Origin: Gavia stellata
Taxonomy: Eukaryota; Chordata; Aves; Gaviiformes; Gaviidae
Length of the DNA: 64,000 bases
Reading direction: 5' to 3'
Assembly (NCBI RefSeq): GCF_030936135.1
Contig: NC_082597.1
Location: forward strand, 43,221,095 to 43,285,094
Position numbers and translations under genes: made by a program. Positions 25,101-38,510 of the stretch are shown piece by piece. The notes below the pieces were generated by a model. That model had not been told where the DNA came from and did not search any database. It saw only the letters and a list, made by a program, of their open reading frames with translations. Position 1 is the stretch's first letter. Each line of letters starts with the position of its first letter.

Positions 25101-28100
25101 ATGAGAAGGAACTCACAGCTCCTCCTTTAAGTCTCCTTTTAATTTTGCAGTAGGGGTATTCTTAAAATCCTTTATTGCACAAGCCTTCTTCAACTATTTC
25201 TTTTTCATCAAGTCCAGTAGACGAGAAGGGAATGGTGTATCTGCTCACATGTGCACCAGTAACCAACCCTGAAGAGCTCGCCCCCTCTAGCGTGGTGTCT
25301 GCAGTGCGGTGACATGGGCTGCATATGCTCTTTGTTGGGCTCAGCCTAGCAGAATTTCATGGTTAGCCTCTGCACCTAGTTAAGAAGGGAAACATTCATA
25401 CCTGCTTAAGTAAAATAAATGACCTTAACCAAGAGAGAAAATGAGATAATAACTTAAGCTCTAAAACAAAATAGCTTTCAAAGCATATTGTCAGTGTCAC
25501 CCAAATAATGGTTTTAAATCCAGTAAATCAAATAGAGATTTTTTAAAAATGAGAATGATGTCTCATGTTTCAGAAATGTGCATTTAAGCCATCCAAACAA
25601 CAATATTGTGGCAGTACAATCATGCTTTAAAACCAGATTAAAATAAATTGATTTTTGCATCAACCTACTGGTGCCTTCACAATCACGTCGGTCTTTCTGA
25701 GGTCTGCCTTGGTGTATGTTTCCTTTTGTGACTGGGATCTCCTAGGAACTCTAGGGAACAGTCCTCTTTTATGCTCAGCAGATCAAGACTGGTTGAATTA
25801 GGGCTGTTTTGAACGGAGACTTATACCTGCTATCCAAACCTGCCCTTTGAAAGCAAAGGGTCTGTAAGCTTAAGTGCCAATCAGATTCAAAGAAAGTAGA
25901 GTTATGTGCATGCTCTTGATATTATTCTGACTTACTGCTTCTTCCTCTATTAAATCACTCGAGGCCCTGTAAGCACTTTCTGTGATAATTTACTTACATT
26001 TGGTCTAGTGATTGCAATGGAGTGCATCTATGCCAGCACAGTCTCCTTAACTGTAGGATGTTATTGGTGATCCTCTGAGTATAGTTTAACTTGAATTAAA
26101 TTTTCAGGGCAGGAATTATGTTTTCAGATGTATGTATCGTGTAATGGAGCTCTCTACCAGTACAGGGTCCCAGGATGCTTCTTACACAAGCAACAAATGC
26201 AGCTAATTAGAGGAGGCAGAGTTGTCTCTTTCCTTTTGTGGAGAGTATATGATATTGCCCAGAAAAGGACAGTATGTCCAAACAACACAGAGTTAGCTAA
26301 TACAGATTTACAAAAATCCAGTATTAGGTGATGGATTTATGGGCTACTGATAAGTGACCAAAACCAGGAAGTAGCAAAGCTTCCTAAACCACCACCATGT
26401 CTATTATAAATGTGGTTTTATGTCTTTTAACATACATTGCTAGCATTCATTCACTGTTCAGTGTATTTTATTAATTCCTTTTAACATAATGTCTGCTTTT
26501 CACAGAGGAGAAAAAGGCGGATTTTTTTAATGCCGTCTCTGTAAGATTTTCACTCCCTCACTCAAACCAACAGTTCTTTGTGTGCAAATAACTGAATGGA
26601 CAATTTTGCTTCCAGCAGTGACTTACAGGTTCAGCAGCTGTCAGTTAGGCAAAGTCATGGAATGATGCTACAGGAACTGCAGTTTTGAATCTTGATGTTA
26701 CTCACGTTGAACCTATTTATTCTGTCATGTGAAGGCTGATAGCTTTGTGGAAAAAATGTCAAGAGCTATCAAGGAAAATGCTCTCTGAAAATTCTCAAAA
26801 GCTGAAAGCTTTTTAAAAACGTATAGAATTTTAAATTTGGCAGAAAATGTGAAGAATGTCATCTTTCTCTCCAAGATGGAAACCATGAGCAGAAATAGAA
26901 ATTATTGTCTGTGTCCCCCCTGCCATTGACATATTTCCACTCTCAGAGAATTTATGGCTACCTGGGAAAGCTCCCATCTGGGTAGAACCACAATAAACAT
27001 AAGGAAAACTGAAAGAGATGCCAAGACAGTGTCATCTATGTTATTTAAACTGTTTAGAAACTGGAAAAACCACTCTGTGTTTCTATCATGCATCGATTTA
27101 GTTTCTTGCCCAACAAGGCAAGGTGGCATTACTCACTGCTTTTTGGAATATGAGTGCCATATGATCACTCTGTAATGCTGGGGAAAAGAGTGGGGGTGTC
27201 TTACATGACAGAGACCATTTCTGGAGGCAGAGCATTGTTTTACCCTTGGCACAGCCAGTATCTTTGACATCCAGCAGAATAAATGCCCAGTATACATGTT
27301 ATACACTGTGTCATAGCCCATAGCCTGAAAAAATATATGTACCTGGCTACAAAAGGGGAAAATGAGGGCAGGCACTGGCAAGTTGGCTGGACCCAGTGGC
27401 CTGTTTCATTCTTGTAGCTGAGCTAATGTCAGCAGTGCCATGTTTCTAGCAGCAGATACTGCATTTGTTCCAGCGTGGGACAGTGCTAGCGCTTGCCAGA
27501 ACACTAGACCAAAGCATTGACTTGCTCAGCGTCCTTCTACACCCCTCCTACATGAGGCTGTGTGTCATACACAAGTAAAATAACCCATTTTGCTTAAAGT
27601 ATATTTGGGTCATGAGCATATTTGGGTTTAGAGTGCAGCATTACAGATTTGGTTATCTAAGGCCACCATCAACTTGAGGTCACCTGGTGAGATCTTTTGT
27701 GATGCAAAACTGAGTGGCTGTAGTTTTGCTGCTGCTGAGGACTCGTGGATGGTTAAAGTGGAGCTAAGAAAGCTTCTTGCTCAGCCTCACAGGTGGTATT
27801 TGCTTAGAAGTCAGCAGGCTATTGATGTGGACAGAGCTTTGCAGAACTCAAGCATGTCAGTACTTCTCTAGTGAAGAATGCTCCCTCTTGTCTGTGTTCT
27901 GAGATCCCCATTATTGAGATGCACCTGTGTCTAGGACTTTCTGTAAATTGTAGGTTTCTTAGTGCCAAAATAAAACATTTTTATGTTCTTTCTGAAGAAG
28001 GTGTTTGGAAGGGGAACCAGCTGCAAGTGCACTAAGAACCTTGACAGAATGGTGTTGAACAGACAATAAGGAACACTGCTAGCTGTGCTGTTAAGAGCTG

Positions 28101-28675
28101 GTGAACAACATGTCACTTCTACGTCCCCATACTTCTCTGCCTGAAAAAAAAATAAAAATCAAGCCCTACATAGTCAAGTAGTAGTTTTACGGGGTAGTGG
28201 ACTTCATCTGTCTGTGTTAGCTCGAAAACCCATTTAGCACTTTTCTCAGCTCTTCAAGTACAGCATACTTGGTATGGATACTAATGTGATTTTCCTGGCC
28301 ACAGTAGATAGGGTTTCAGGCATGGCAGTGATGTGCTCACAGCAATTTGTTGCTAAGCAGAAATGTTGCTTAGTTTCATATCAACTGAAATATTTTCAGT
28401 GTGTATGGCTCCCATTCCAGATGAGCATTTCAATGGTTTAAATTCAGAAGTTATGAACATGTAGATACCCCTAGTCATACTTGGCTCCAGGGCCAAAATG
28501 TTGATAAGACATAATTTTTTTGAGATAAACGCAGTGAGAAGAAATATTACATAACATGACCTTACTGCAGGCACTAAAAAATGTTTTGCAGTGAGACACC
28601 TTAGCCTAACCAGTATGCTACTGAGGTATTTTTCTTAGGCATTTATTTTCTCCACATCTCCAGATATACCTGTTA
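22141..28675. other. Intergenic DNA without a recognisable gene
   Basis: AT-rich and without coding homology. A POU octamer ATGCAAAT lies at about 24,717. A fragment near 26,005 (GGTCTAGTGATT) resembles a SINE head but has no body behind it. Otherwise nothing seen. Confidence -1.
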
Positions 28676-29998
28676 TCCCCAACATCATCCTGAGGGCGCT
28701 CACAGGGCACGTGCAGGACAACCAAGGGATCAGGCCCAGCCAGCACGGGTTCATGAAGGGCAGGTCCTGCTTGACCAACCTGATCTCCTTCTATGACCAG
28801 GTGATCCGCCTAGTGGGTGAGGGAAAGGCTGTCGATGTTGTCTACCTGGACTTCAGCAAAGCCTTTGACACTGTTCCCCACAGTATTCTCCTGGAGAAGC
28901 TGGCGAATCGTGGCTTAGACAGGTGCACTCTTTGCTGGGTAAAAAACTGTCTGGACGGCCGAGACCAGAGAGTTGTGGTGAATGGAGTGAAATCCAGTTG
29001 GCGGCCGGTCGCAAGCGGAGTCCCCCAGGGCTCAGTTTTGGGGCTGGTCTTGTTTAATATATTTCTCAATGATCTGGATGAGGGGATCGAGTGCTCCCTC
29101 AGCAAGTTTGCAGACGACAGCAAGTTGGGTGGGAGTGTTGATCTGCTTGAGGGTCAGAAGGCCTTTCAGAGGGATCTGGACAGGCTGGATCGATGGGCCG
29201 AGGCCAATTGTATGAGGTTCAATAAGGCCAAGTGCCGGGTCCTGCACTTGGGTCACAACAACCCCACACAACGCTACAGGCTTGGGGAAGAGTGGCTGGA
29301 AAGCTGCCCCACAGAAAAGGCCCTGGGGGTGTTGATTGACAGCCGGCTGAATATGAGCCAGCAGTGTGCCCAGGTGGCCAAGAAGGCCAACGGCATCCTG
29401 GCCTGTATCAGAAATGGTGTGGCCAGCAGGAGCAGGGAGGTGATCGTGCCCCTGTACTCGGCGCTGGTGAGGCCGCACCTTGAATCCTGTGTTCAGTTTT
29501 GGGCCCCTCACTACAAGAAGGACATTGAGGTGCTGGAGCGTGTCCAGAGAAGGGCGATGAAGCTGGTGAGGGTCTGGAGCACAAGTCTTATGAGGAGCGG
29601 CTGAGGGAACTGGGGTTGTTCAGTCTGGAGAAGAGGAGGCTGAGGGGAGACCTCATCGCTCTCTACAACTACCTGAAAGGGGGTTGCAGAGAGGTGGGTG
29701 TTGGTCTCTTCTCCCAAGTGACTAGTGACAGGACAAGAGGAAATGGCCTCAAGTTGCACCAGGGGAGGTTTAGGCTGGATATTAGGAAAAATTTTTTTAC
29801 TGAGTGAGTGGTGAGACACTGGAATAAGCTGCCCAGGGAAGTGGTGGAGTCACCATCACTGGAGGTGTTCAAGGAATGTGTGGACGAGGCATTGCGGAAC
29901 ATGGTTTAATGGGCATGGTGGTGTTAGTTGATGGTTGGACTTGATGATCTTACAGGTCTTTTCCAACCTTAATGATTCTGTGATTCTATGATTCTGTA
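28676..29998 (+). mobile_element. CR1 LINE, 5'-truncated in the reverse transcriptase
   Basis: It begins inside the reverse transcriptase ([14 protein letters not shown]) and runs to the CR1 3' octamers (GATTCTGTGATTCTATGATTCTGT, 29,970-29,996). The frame shows [21 protein letters not shown] and FADD (with DDS where the intact copy has DDT). It is open from 28,711 to about 29,570, where loss of one G shifts the frame. A TGA follows at 29,805-29,807, so it is inactive. Same subfamily as the copies at 30,886 and 55,144. Confidence -1.
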
Positions 29999-30885
29999 AT
30001 TTACTTAGAGAAGTCAGTCCTTTTCTCCTCTTTTGCCCTACCTTTCCTCCAGAAGTATAAAGTTAAATCCGGTTTACTTCACTTCCTTAACCGAACTGTG
30101 TCAATTTAGTTCCTGATGCAACCTCATTAACTTCAGCACAGTCTCACCAAGGATTAGCTTGCTCTCCTCACCAATCCTTAAGAGCCAATAATTTAATCAG
30201 ATGTAACCAGCATAACCAACAAAGAGCTCAAGAAAGATTCTTCCTTACCTTGAGGTCCACTGTCTTCATAGTCTAAAAATGGCATGTGACTTAGGCACTC
30301 TCAGATGCTTAAAAGCCCTTGGAGTGGTGTAAGTGGCAGCCTCACAAAATTGAAAGCCTTAGGGAGCAAAGATCAAAGCAAGTTTTATAGTTTTGCTGTC
30401 TGTGCAACAAATTGTCTCCTTGTAGTACGTCATAATATGAATTCTGATGTCTTTCAAGCCATGTTTAATCCAAGTCCCAAGTAGGATTTTTTTGGTCTAC
30501 ACTATGGCATGATGGATGTCCCATACGAGTGACTCACTCATCCCTAAAATTTTCTGGAATTGTGTTACTACAGAACAGGATATTCATTGAAAAAAAATCT
30601 ATCCCTGAACAACAAACTAAAATTGCACTGTTGAGTTACAGACTCATAAAAATAGGAGGTGATGATTGTGGTAAGGTTGAATGATTAATCCATTAAATGG
30701 AGAGTTTAAAAACAACCTCCAGTGTTTTGTATACAGATATATATGGATATTTTACTCATGGTATAACTTCTACTGTCTTGAGAGGAAGCACAAAAAGATT
30801 TGACTCCTCAAACAGAAATCACAAATGTGATTTATGGCTTCAAATTGATCTATGGATTTCTGCTGACAGAACTCATGACTTCATC
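29999..30885. other. Spacer between two CR1 copies
   Basis: 887 bp of unique AT-rich sequence. The upstream CR1 has its own complete 3' end, so the two copies are separate insertions. Nothing else seen. Confidence -1.
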
Positions 30886-31482
30886 TAAACTGGCAAATGA
30901 TGTGTGCAGATGACACCAAGTTGGGTGGAAGTGATCGTGCCCCTGTACTCGACTACTGTGTTCAGTTTTGGGCCCCTCACTACAAGAAGGACATTGAGGT
31001 GCTGGAGTGTGTCCAGAGAAGGGTGATGAAGCTGGTGAGGGGTCTGGAGCACAAGTCTTATGAGGAGCGGCTGAGGGAACTGGGGTTGTTCAGTCTGGAG
31101 AAGAGGAGGCTGAGGGGAGACCTCATCGCTCTCTACAACTACCTGAAAGGGGGTTGCAGAGAGGTGGGTGTTGGTCTCTTCTCCCAAGTGACTAGTGACA
31201 GGACAAGAGGAAATGGCCTCAAGTTGCACCAGGGGAGGTTTAGGCTGGATATTAGGAAAAAAATCTTCACTGAAAGGGTTGTCAGATACTGGAACGGGAT
31301 GCCCAGGGAGGTGGTTGAGTCACCATCCCTGGAGGTATTTAAAAGACGTGTGGATGAGGCACTTAGGGACATGGTTTAGTGGTGGACTTAGCAGTGTTAG
31401 GTTAATGGTTGGACTTGATGATCTTAAAAGACTTTTCCAACCTAAATGATTCTATGATTCTATTCTATGATTCTATGAAATG
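30886..31482 (+). mobile_element. CR1 LINE, short copy with two internal deletions
   Basis: The sequence starts at CR1 ADDTKLGG, then jumps to REVIVPLYS equivalents at about 30,928 and, a few codons later, past the codons for LVRPHLE at about 30,951. From there it follows the C-terminal 140 codons without a stop to ALRDMV and ends in GATTCTAT octamers (31,448-31,478). The 160-codon frame at 30,897-31,379 is this remnant, not a gene. Confidence -1.
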
Positions 31483-34400
31483 TTTTATTCTGCAATTCCA
31501 GTAGAATCAATGACTCAATAATATAGGAAAAAAGAAAATAAAAAGGATTGTTACCCTTTGTTGATGTTACTCCACCATACTGCAGCAAGGGCTCAATTAA
31601 AATGTAGCAGAAATGCTCCTGAGAGCAGACTGACACAGATTCATTTGATTCCTTAAAAAGTACCTACCTGGCATACAAATGTTCTTCTGGAGAAAGTACT
31701 GTGTGGAACAGGCCGCTGTTAACAGAAGGACAGGACTGAAAACTTCTCTCATTTTCAGATGAATTCTCTGTTGTCTTTTTCAAGAACTGCTGCAATGAGG
31801 GTAATTCCCTCTCCCCCCTTCCAGAAGCTTCTCTGTAATTCCTTTTTATTAGTATTGCTGATTTCTACATGCCAACTTGAGACAAGAAAGCAGGGACTGT
31901 CCCTATAGAAGCAATACAGTTATGTGCCCCTTTTAGTCCTGTCTCAAGGGTGTGAATATGATATGGGAGACAAGCTTCTCCACTTCCCAACAAGCTTGTA
32001 CAGGGTGGGTAGTCCTACATCAAATTACTCCCTGAAACAAGGTGGATGGGTGAGGGTGGTCATGCCCCGGAGGGCCATGCCTGAACAGCTGCACCACCTT
32101 CCAGGCAGCACATTTATGGATTTGCCTCAAGTTGTAATCTTTCCCATTTTACGGAACTTAATTAGGATGTTCATCTGGTTTGCAGTTTGCAGAAGGATGG
32201 GACCCATAAGGATATGATATGTCATAATGCAGTGATACAACAGGAAAACATGGGAGAGGACCAGATGTTCATACAAGAGGCTATCTTTTGGAAATGCAGG
32301 CTGTTTGACACGAAGGGTTTCACCCTCAGTTAATATAAACAAGCAGAGGCAGCAGTGTCTCCAGCTGTGTACAGTGCTGTATGAATAACAGAGCTGTGCC
32401 GGCTATTGCAGTCCCATAGAAGACCAGGAGAACAGTTTCAGGACACCATCATGAAAAAACATCACAGTGCAATACTCAGTAGGTGACTGCTCGGATTTGC
32501 TGAAATTGTACTCTTTGCAGAATTGTTTCCAAAGCTGTGATCATCTTACAGTTGCTTCATGTTTTCCTAGGTTGATGTGGAAATGATCTAGCTTCTATTC
32601 TGGTTCAGCTGTAGTTGACTTGCTGGCTGGCTGTTGTTACTGCAAAGGTTTCTGAATTTCTTTTGTTATTGTCCTCCACAGCATTGATTTTAGTTTAGCA
32701 TCTTGCGTTCCAAAGTGTTTTCAATGTCTTTTTTTTTTCCCCTCTCACATACATTTCCAAGCTGCTGTAAACAAGCTGTATTGCTGGGGAGCAGACAGGA
32801 AACAGCTTGAAAGGATAGGAAGGACATATTCTGATGGGAATTCCCATCAGAATAGAGCTTGAGTGTCTTCAGCTGTGGTTAGGCAGGTATTTGCACTTCT
32901 GGTGTGGCAATTAGACCCTTCAGTGTTGGGCTGTCGGAGGGGATATGGAAACTTCTTATAATACAGCTTTCTGATAAGCTACTAAGAACAAAAATCCATC
33001 AATTCTAGCAAATGTTAGATATACTGTGAATGTGTTTGCTAGAAGAAAGCTTTAGCCAGTGTGGCTGGGCAGACTTCCCCTTGCACCCCAAGGGTGGGTT
33101 ACTGTTCAGTGAGGGCTAGTGGCTGCTGCCGTCATCCCAGGAGTGACTGTGTTCAACTGGTGCTGTGTGGGTACAACAGAGAAAGTGACCACAGATCCTC
33201 TGGTTGGAAAGAGGTCTAATCCAGCTCATCATCCTGCCAGTCATTGATCCAAATGTCCTGTGTTTGAAGTACTGCTGAAGGGGGAAGTTCTTTTTACTCC
33301 CATGAGGTTATGACTAATCTTCTCAGCCAGGCTCCCTTTGGCCAAGGAGGGGCCCAAGACAAGAACGGTCTTCCTCCTTCCTAATTACAGGCTTTACCCT
33401 TTGGTTTAACACAGAAACGCTAGTAATTAGAGTACAGAAATGCCAGTACGTGTATGTGAACATGGAGTCAGTTTACAAGGTGATAGGTTAAAGCTGATTC
33501 AAGCCTGTACACAATCTCTTTCTCATTATGGAAGTGTAATTAATCACTTTGTCTCATTATCACACTGTTGGATTAAATAGAGTAATTCTAGCCTTCCTCC
33601 CTATCTTGGAATCTACTCTGGCACAACAGAAGCCAATTTCCTTTGGAAAATGTGATTGAGCTTTTATATCTATGTGGACGTGGCTCTGCAGAGATCTTCT
33701 AGTATTAAGTCAATTTTAGCCTTTTCATCAATCACCTGAACTTGAATAGCATGTTGAAGTCATTGCCTTGGAAAGCATCCCGCCTCGGGGCGTCTCATTG
33801 ACCAAGCTGAGGAGCTTAGCTGGCCAAATCCAAGGTCGGCTCCTTCACTGATAAGGGCTGTGCTGAAGACAGCTAAAGGGAAGGGCCTGCCCCTCCTCTG
33901 CCTCGGGAGCTGCTTTTCAGCTGAGGCTTTACAGCTGGTCCCGCCTGGGCTACGTGGCAGCTGGGTAGCAGCTGTGCCTGCACCCAGGCTCACACCTCCG
34001 TCATTTTGGCCTGGACCTGGACTTGCTGGCTCAGCTTCCTGCCTTGGCCTCAGACCAGCCTGGTCCCTGAGCTGGGTGATTGCTGGGCTGCGTATGCCCC
34101 TGGTCACTTTCTCTGGGGCCGATCTGGACCCTCACGTGCCACTCAGCATCCTGGCTCCTTGTTGTTGAGGCCACTGGCTCTGCCAGCCTTGCTATCACAC
34201 TTGGCTCCCAGCTCTCCTTCCCTGTGGAGCAGCTGGCCCCTGATGCACCCTGACACAAGTTTTTAGGACTCACCTTGTCTACTAATAATCAGATAATCTT
34301 CCCCATGACTCCTCTCCACGGTCCAGTTCTGAGAGAGGTCTGAAAGCAGTTTCACCTGAGAGATGCCTGAAAGCCATAATCTGACATAGCCCAAGATCTG

Positions 34401-37400
34401 ACATAGTCCATAATCTGGGCTTTAGCCCCGTGTTTCATTTCAACAAATCCAGATTCATCAAGTCACAGCACCTACTTTTCTGCTTGTCAGTTGATCCCTC
34501 AGGGATTTAGCATCTATTACCCCATTCCTGCCAAACTTGCGGTGTTAGGTCCATTGTGGTAGGCATTAGGTTACATTAAGGGAGACTGACCATGGAGGGA
34601 GCAGAGGTCAGCAGAGCCATGGGAAGGAGAGCCTGGGTTTACTGCAGTGAGGGGGACCCATGACATCACAAAACTTCACAGGGAAGCAGCTTTCATGATT
34701 GATGTTGCTCATAAGACAGAGCAATCGTGATGCAAGGCAGAGACTTTTGTGCAATTTTGCTGTGGTTCGTACTCTGCAGCGGGGGTGGGCTCAGGCTTCG
34801 CAGTGGTTTGGGTTTTGATATCAGACTCCTTCAGGCCTCACTCAATCCCAGTCAGACTGCTGTGGTAATGCCGGGGCCATGTGGTATGGAGAAGTCCCTA
34901 TCAAAACATAGACCTTCATCTCCTCCCAGCTTCCACAAAGCAGTAACACACTCATTTGTGTGCTATCCAGTACCCAGTCATTTATAGTTGGACTGGAAAT
35001 AACAAAGTCCTCTCCATTTCACCCAATCCAGAAACATTTTGAGTGGCACTGAGAATCCCGCATTGGCAAGTGGGTGCTACAGTGAGTAGCAGGGAGTAGA
35101 ACCAGCTGGGTGCAAAATACACGCCGGTGCAAGAGGCAGCCAGCCTCCATGTTTATGTGCTTCCCTCAGAGCAGCTTCTGCTTGCTTCACAAGTAGGCTG
35201 CTACAAATGCCCCGTGGGGGACTGAGCTCAGCAAGATGGGGGCCTGAAGTGGGAGTGAATCCTTCACCTCTCGTGGGGTACAAGGAGCTGCTCCTGACCA
35301 GACTGTAAGTTGGTGGCTGTGCTGGGTAGGACAGGGCATACCAGAAGGGTCAGAGATACTTTGATGCCGTGCTGCAGCCTCACCCTGCAATGGCCCTGAG
35401 CCTCCAAGCCCTGTGCCGGACTGGTATCAGAGAGGAGCCAAGGCTGCAGGTGAGTGCTTTGAGCTGGAGACACCTTCCAGCAGCTCTGAGCAAGGAGGGA
35501 CCATAGCATGCCATCAGGCACGTGGGAGGAGCAGGCACCCTGCGCTGCAGGTAGCTGGAGCAACGGCGGAAGAAATTGGGATGCAGACCTCCTCTAGGAA
35601 AGGCTGATATTCTGTTTCCCCTGCCCTGACTGAGGAGGGGTTTAGCGATAAGAGATGGTGCAGAGAAAAGGCAACAGTGCTAAGCACAGGCAGTCAGAGT
35701 TTGCAGAGCCAAAGGCAGAGGACAGGCTGTGCCATGCCAGGTGGGAGACATGTGAATTGGACTAGTTTGTTCCCAGCTGCCTACAATTTATAAAACAATA
35801 GCCTGTTCCTGGAGATACGGATCCAAGGACCTTTCCTCCCCCCCAGGTGACCTTGGGAGCTGTGTGGCCTCGAGAGCTGTGCAAGCGTTCCCAGCGGTGC
35901 CTTAACACCTGGACAGATCCAGGTCTGTGTTGTGCATGAGACCTCACAGCCCTGAGGCAGTCAGCGTACCCCTTCCAGGGGCTGGCCTGGCTCTCCCCTT
36001 CGCTTTAATCCCTTCAGGCATTTTTCACCTCCTCTCTCTTGTGCTGAAAATGCTGAAATGCTTTCTTTGCCTTAGGGCTTGGAGAGGCCTCCCCTTGCTG
36101 CCCGCTGGTGACTGACTCCAACACTGCACTTGAACATATCTCATTGCAGCTCCATAGGCCCACATGGGCAAATATCTCAGGAAGGGATTTCTGCTTCTTG
36201 TCATTGCATCTCTGTTTTTCTTTTTAATTTTGGCCAGGCAGAATCCCTCCTTGAAAATGAAACAGAGGAAATAAATATGATCTGGTTTTGCATAGAATTA
36301 CAAAAATCGCATTTTTCTATGCAAAATCATAACCCAGACCGAGACTTCCTGGGCTTCAACAGACTGAAAAGGTTTATGAACCTCTGGGATTCATTTTGCT
36401 CTCCATGTCTTGAGAAAGCCAAAGGGAGGCTACAAGCATGTTTACCTGGCATAACAAGTGGTGGGGACTTTGCTAGGAAAAAGCTGGCAGGCCAGTACTT
36501 TCTTTCTGTCCTCTGGTTTCTCCTAGAAATAACAACTCACTAGGACTGTGCAAGCGTTTGCAGCTTGCACTAGCTTGAAGAAATGTCTGGAGAGATTTCT
36601 TAACTGGGAGAGGATGGCGGCTGGTGCCTGAGTGAATCCTGTTACCCTCTGCAGAGGCTCCTGGAGCCCAGTCCTAGCTACTCTAGCAGGGCATTGCGTA
36701 GTTACCTGATTATAGTAAAATACATTCCCTGACTGCATCTGAAATGTTCTTCCTCTTTAATTGTATGTGCTGGGAAAATTGAAAAAGCTTTCGCTTTCTC
36801 AGCCTCTTAAAATAATCTTTTATCTAATGCATTTTGAAGTATTTTTGTAGATGTCTTATAGACATAATGGGCTCCAATCTATTGGATTTCAGCCTCACAC
36901 TTATGAAGAGGAACCTTACATTAAAAATCAATGGCACGTAATGGTCAGACAGCAAGAGAAGGTCACTCCAAGACCATCAGGCTTGTACTGCAGGAGCACA
37001 AGGGCAGGTTTTGATGCTATCCCAGGCTAGCAGGCTCTGACATGTCCTCAGGGGCAGCCTCAAATAATGTGAAGTCCCAAGCAAGGCTGAGCAGAAAAGC
37101 CCTAAATTATTTTCAGATCAGTGAATGTCCTTGTCTATCTGTTTCTTAACACCTGCTCAACAGGGCTGCCCCCTGCCCTCTCTCCAGCTCTCTTTACCCC
37201 TGCATGCCACCTCCACAAGCTAGATCCTCAGCTCTTGTGAGGCCAGGTGATATTCCTGGTTGACTGTCTGCTATGGTTTTAGAGAAGTCAAAGACTGCTT
37301 TGCTCAGTGTTGTGCACTAGATGATGAGCAAAATTAAGCCCAGAACCAGGGAACAGATCCTCCTCCCCTTCAAGCCAATGTACATCAAGAGTGAGTCCAC

Positions 37401-37621
37401 TGGGGCCACTGGCATTGTGTTAATATAAAGGAAGACAGAAACACAAGCTTTTGCCACTTAGGCCTAAGAGACATTTTTCACCAACATCTTCCAAATGTCC
37501 TAGTTTCAGTGCAGTAATGATGGGAACCCTAATGTAGCTGAGGTGCCAGTGGCTGGTTTTATCACGATGCTAGGCAAACCTTAGAGCAGAGCTCCAGCTA
37601 CCTTCTTCCTAACACCTTCTT
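31483..37621. other. Intergenic DNA without a recognisable gene
   Basis: It contains the palindrome at 32,827-32,854, a possible very old CR1 3' end on the minus strand near 33,190-33,300 (weak), and a GC- and CpG-richer block at about 33,770-34,260 with repeated CTGGACCTGGACTTG-like words. The 137-codon frame at 36,130-36,543 has no recognisable homology and no supporting signals. Confidence -1.
32827..32854. repeat. Perfect 28-bp palindrome with central kappaB-type site
   Basis: The left arm TATTCTGATGGGAA is followed immediately by its exact reverse complement, with no spacer. The central ten bases (32,836-32,845) are GGGAATTCCC, which fits the NF-kappaB consensus GGGRNYYYCC. The surrounding sequence is ordinary. 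Confidence -1.
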
Positions 37622-38510
37622 ATAGAATCATAGAATCATGAAATGATTTGGGTTGCAAGGAACCTTTAAAGGTCATCTAGTCCAACCCCCTCTGCAGTGG
37701 GCAGGGACATCTTCAACTAGATCAGGTTGCTCAGAGCCCCGTCCAACCTGACCTTGAATGTTTCCAGGGATGGGGCATTTACCACCTCTCTGGGCAACCT
37801 GTTCCAGTGTTTCACCACCCTCATTGTAAAAAATTTCTTCCTTATATCTAGTCTCAATCTACCCTCTTTTAGTTTAAAACCATTACCCCTTGCCCTATCA
37901 CAACAGGCCCTGCTAAAAAGTTTGACCCCACCTTTCTTATAAGCCCCCTTTAAGTACTGAAAGGCTGCAATAAGGTCTCCTTGGAGCCTTCTATTCTCCA
38001 ACTCTCTCAGCCTTTCTTCATTGGAGAGGTGTTCCATCCCTCTGATCATTTTTGTGGCCCTCCTCTGGACCCGCTGCAACAGGTCCGTGTCTTTCCTGTG
38101 CTGAGGACTCCAGATCTGAACGCAGTACTCCAGGTGGGGTGCCACCGGAGCAGAGTAGCTGGGCAGAATCACCTCCCTCAACCTGCTGGTCACGCTTCTT
38201 TTGATGCAGCCCAGGATACAGTTGGCTTTCTGGGCTACGAGCGCACATTGCTGGCTCATGTCCAGCTTTTCATCCACCAGCACCACGAAGTCCTTCTCCT
38301 CAGGGCTGCTCTAAATCCCTTCATCCCCCAGCCTGTATTGATACTGGGGGTTGCCCCAACCCAGGTGCAGGACCCTGCACTTGGCCTTGTTGAACCTCAT
38401 GAGGTTCACATGAGCCCACTTTTCGAGCTTGTCCAGGTCTCTCTGGATGGCATCCTGTCCCTCAGGCATGTCAACCTCACCACTCAGCTTGGTGTCGTCT
38501 GCCTTATGTT
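37622..38510 (-). mobile_element. CR1 LINE of a different subfamily, 5'-truncated
   Basis: Minus-strand copy ending in TGATTCTA octamers at 37,622-37,640. The coding part runs from ADDTKLSG (near 38,500) through [41 protein letters not shown] and [20 protein letters not shown] to LSNLI at about 37,720. One in-frame TAG (38,311-38,313) interrupts it and several codons are missing after RLREL. Its residues ([24 protein letters not shown]) differ consistently from the copies at 28,676, 30,886 and 55,144, so it belongs to another CR1 subfamily. Confidence -1.

Noticed and set aside
25990..26050. Possible second SINE head (GGTCTAGTGATT)
   Set aside because: Only about 12 bases resemble the head and no SINE body or tail follows.
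29032..29511. 159-codon minus-strand open frame
   Set aside because: Antisense shadow of CR1 ORF2 at 28,676-29,998. The plus-strand frames at 55,530-56,406 and 57,186-58,166 are shadows of the intronic CR1 in the same way.
33190..33300. Possible ancient CR1 3' end on the minus strand
   Set aside because: Only short similarity (GGTTGGAAAGAGGTCTAATCC) without octamers or coding remnants; too weak to annotate.
33770..34260. GC-rich block as a possible LTR or CpG island promoter
   Set aside because: No terminal TG/CA with duplicated flanks, no TATA/poly(A) layout, and modest CpG content; origin unknown.
36130..36543. 137-codon plus-strand open frame
   Set aside because: No recognised homology, no promoter or splice context; near the length expected by chance in 64 kb.
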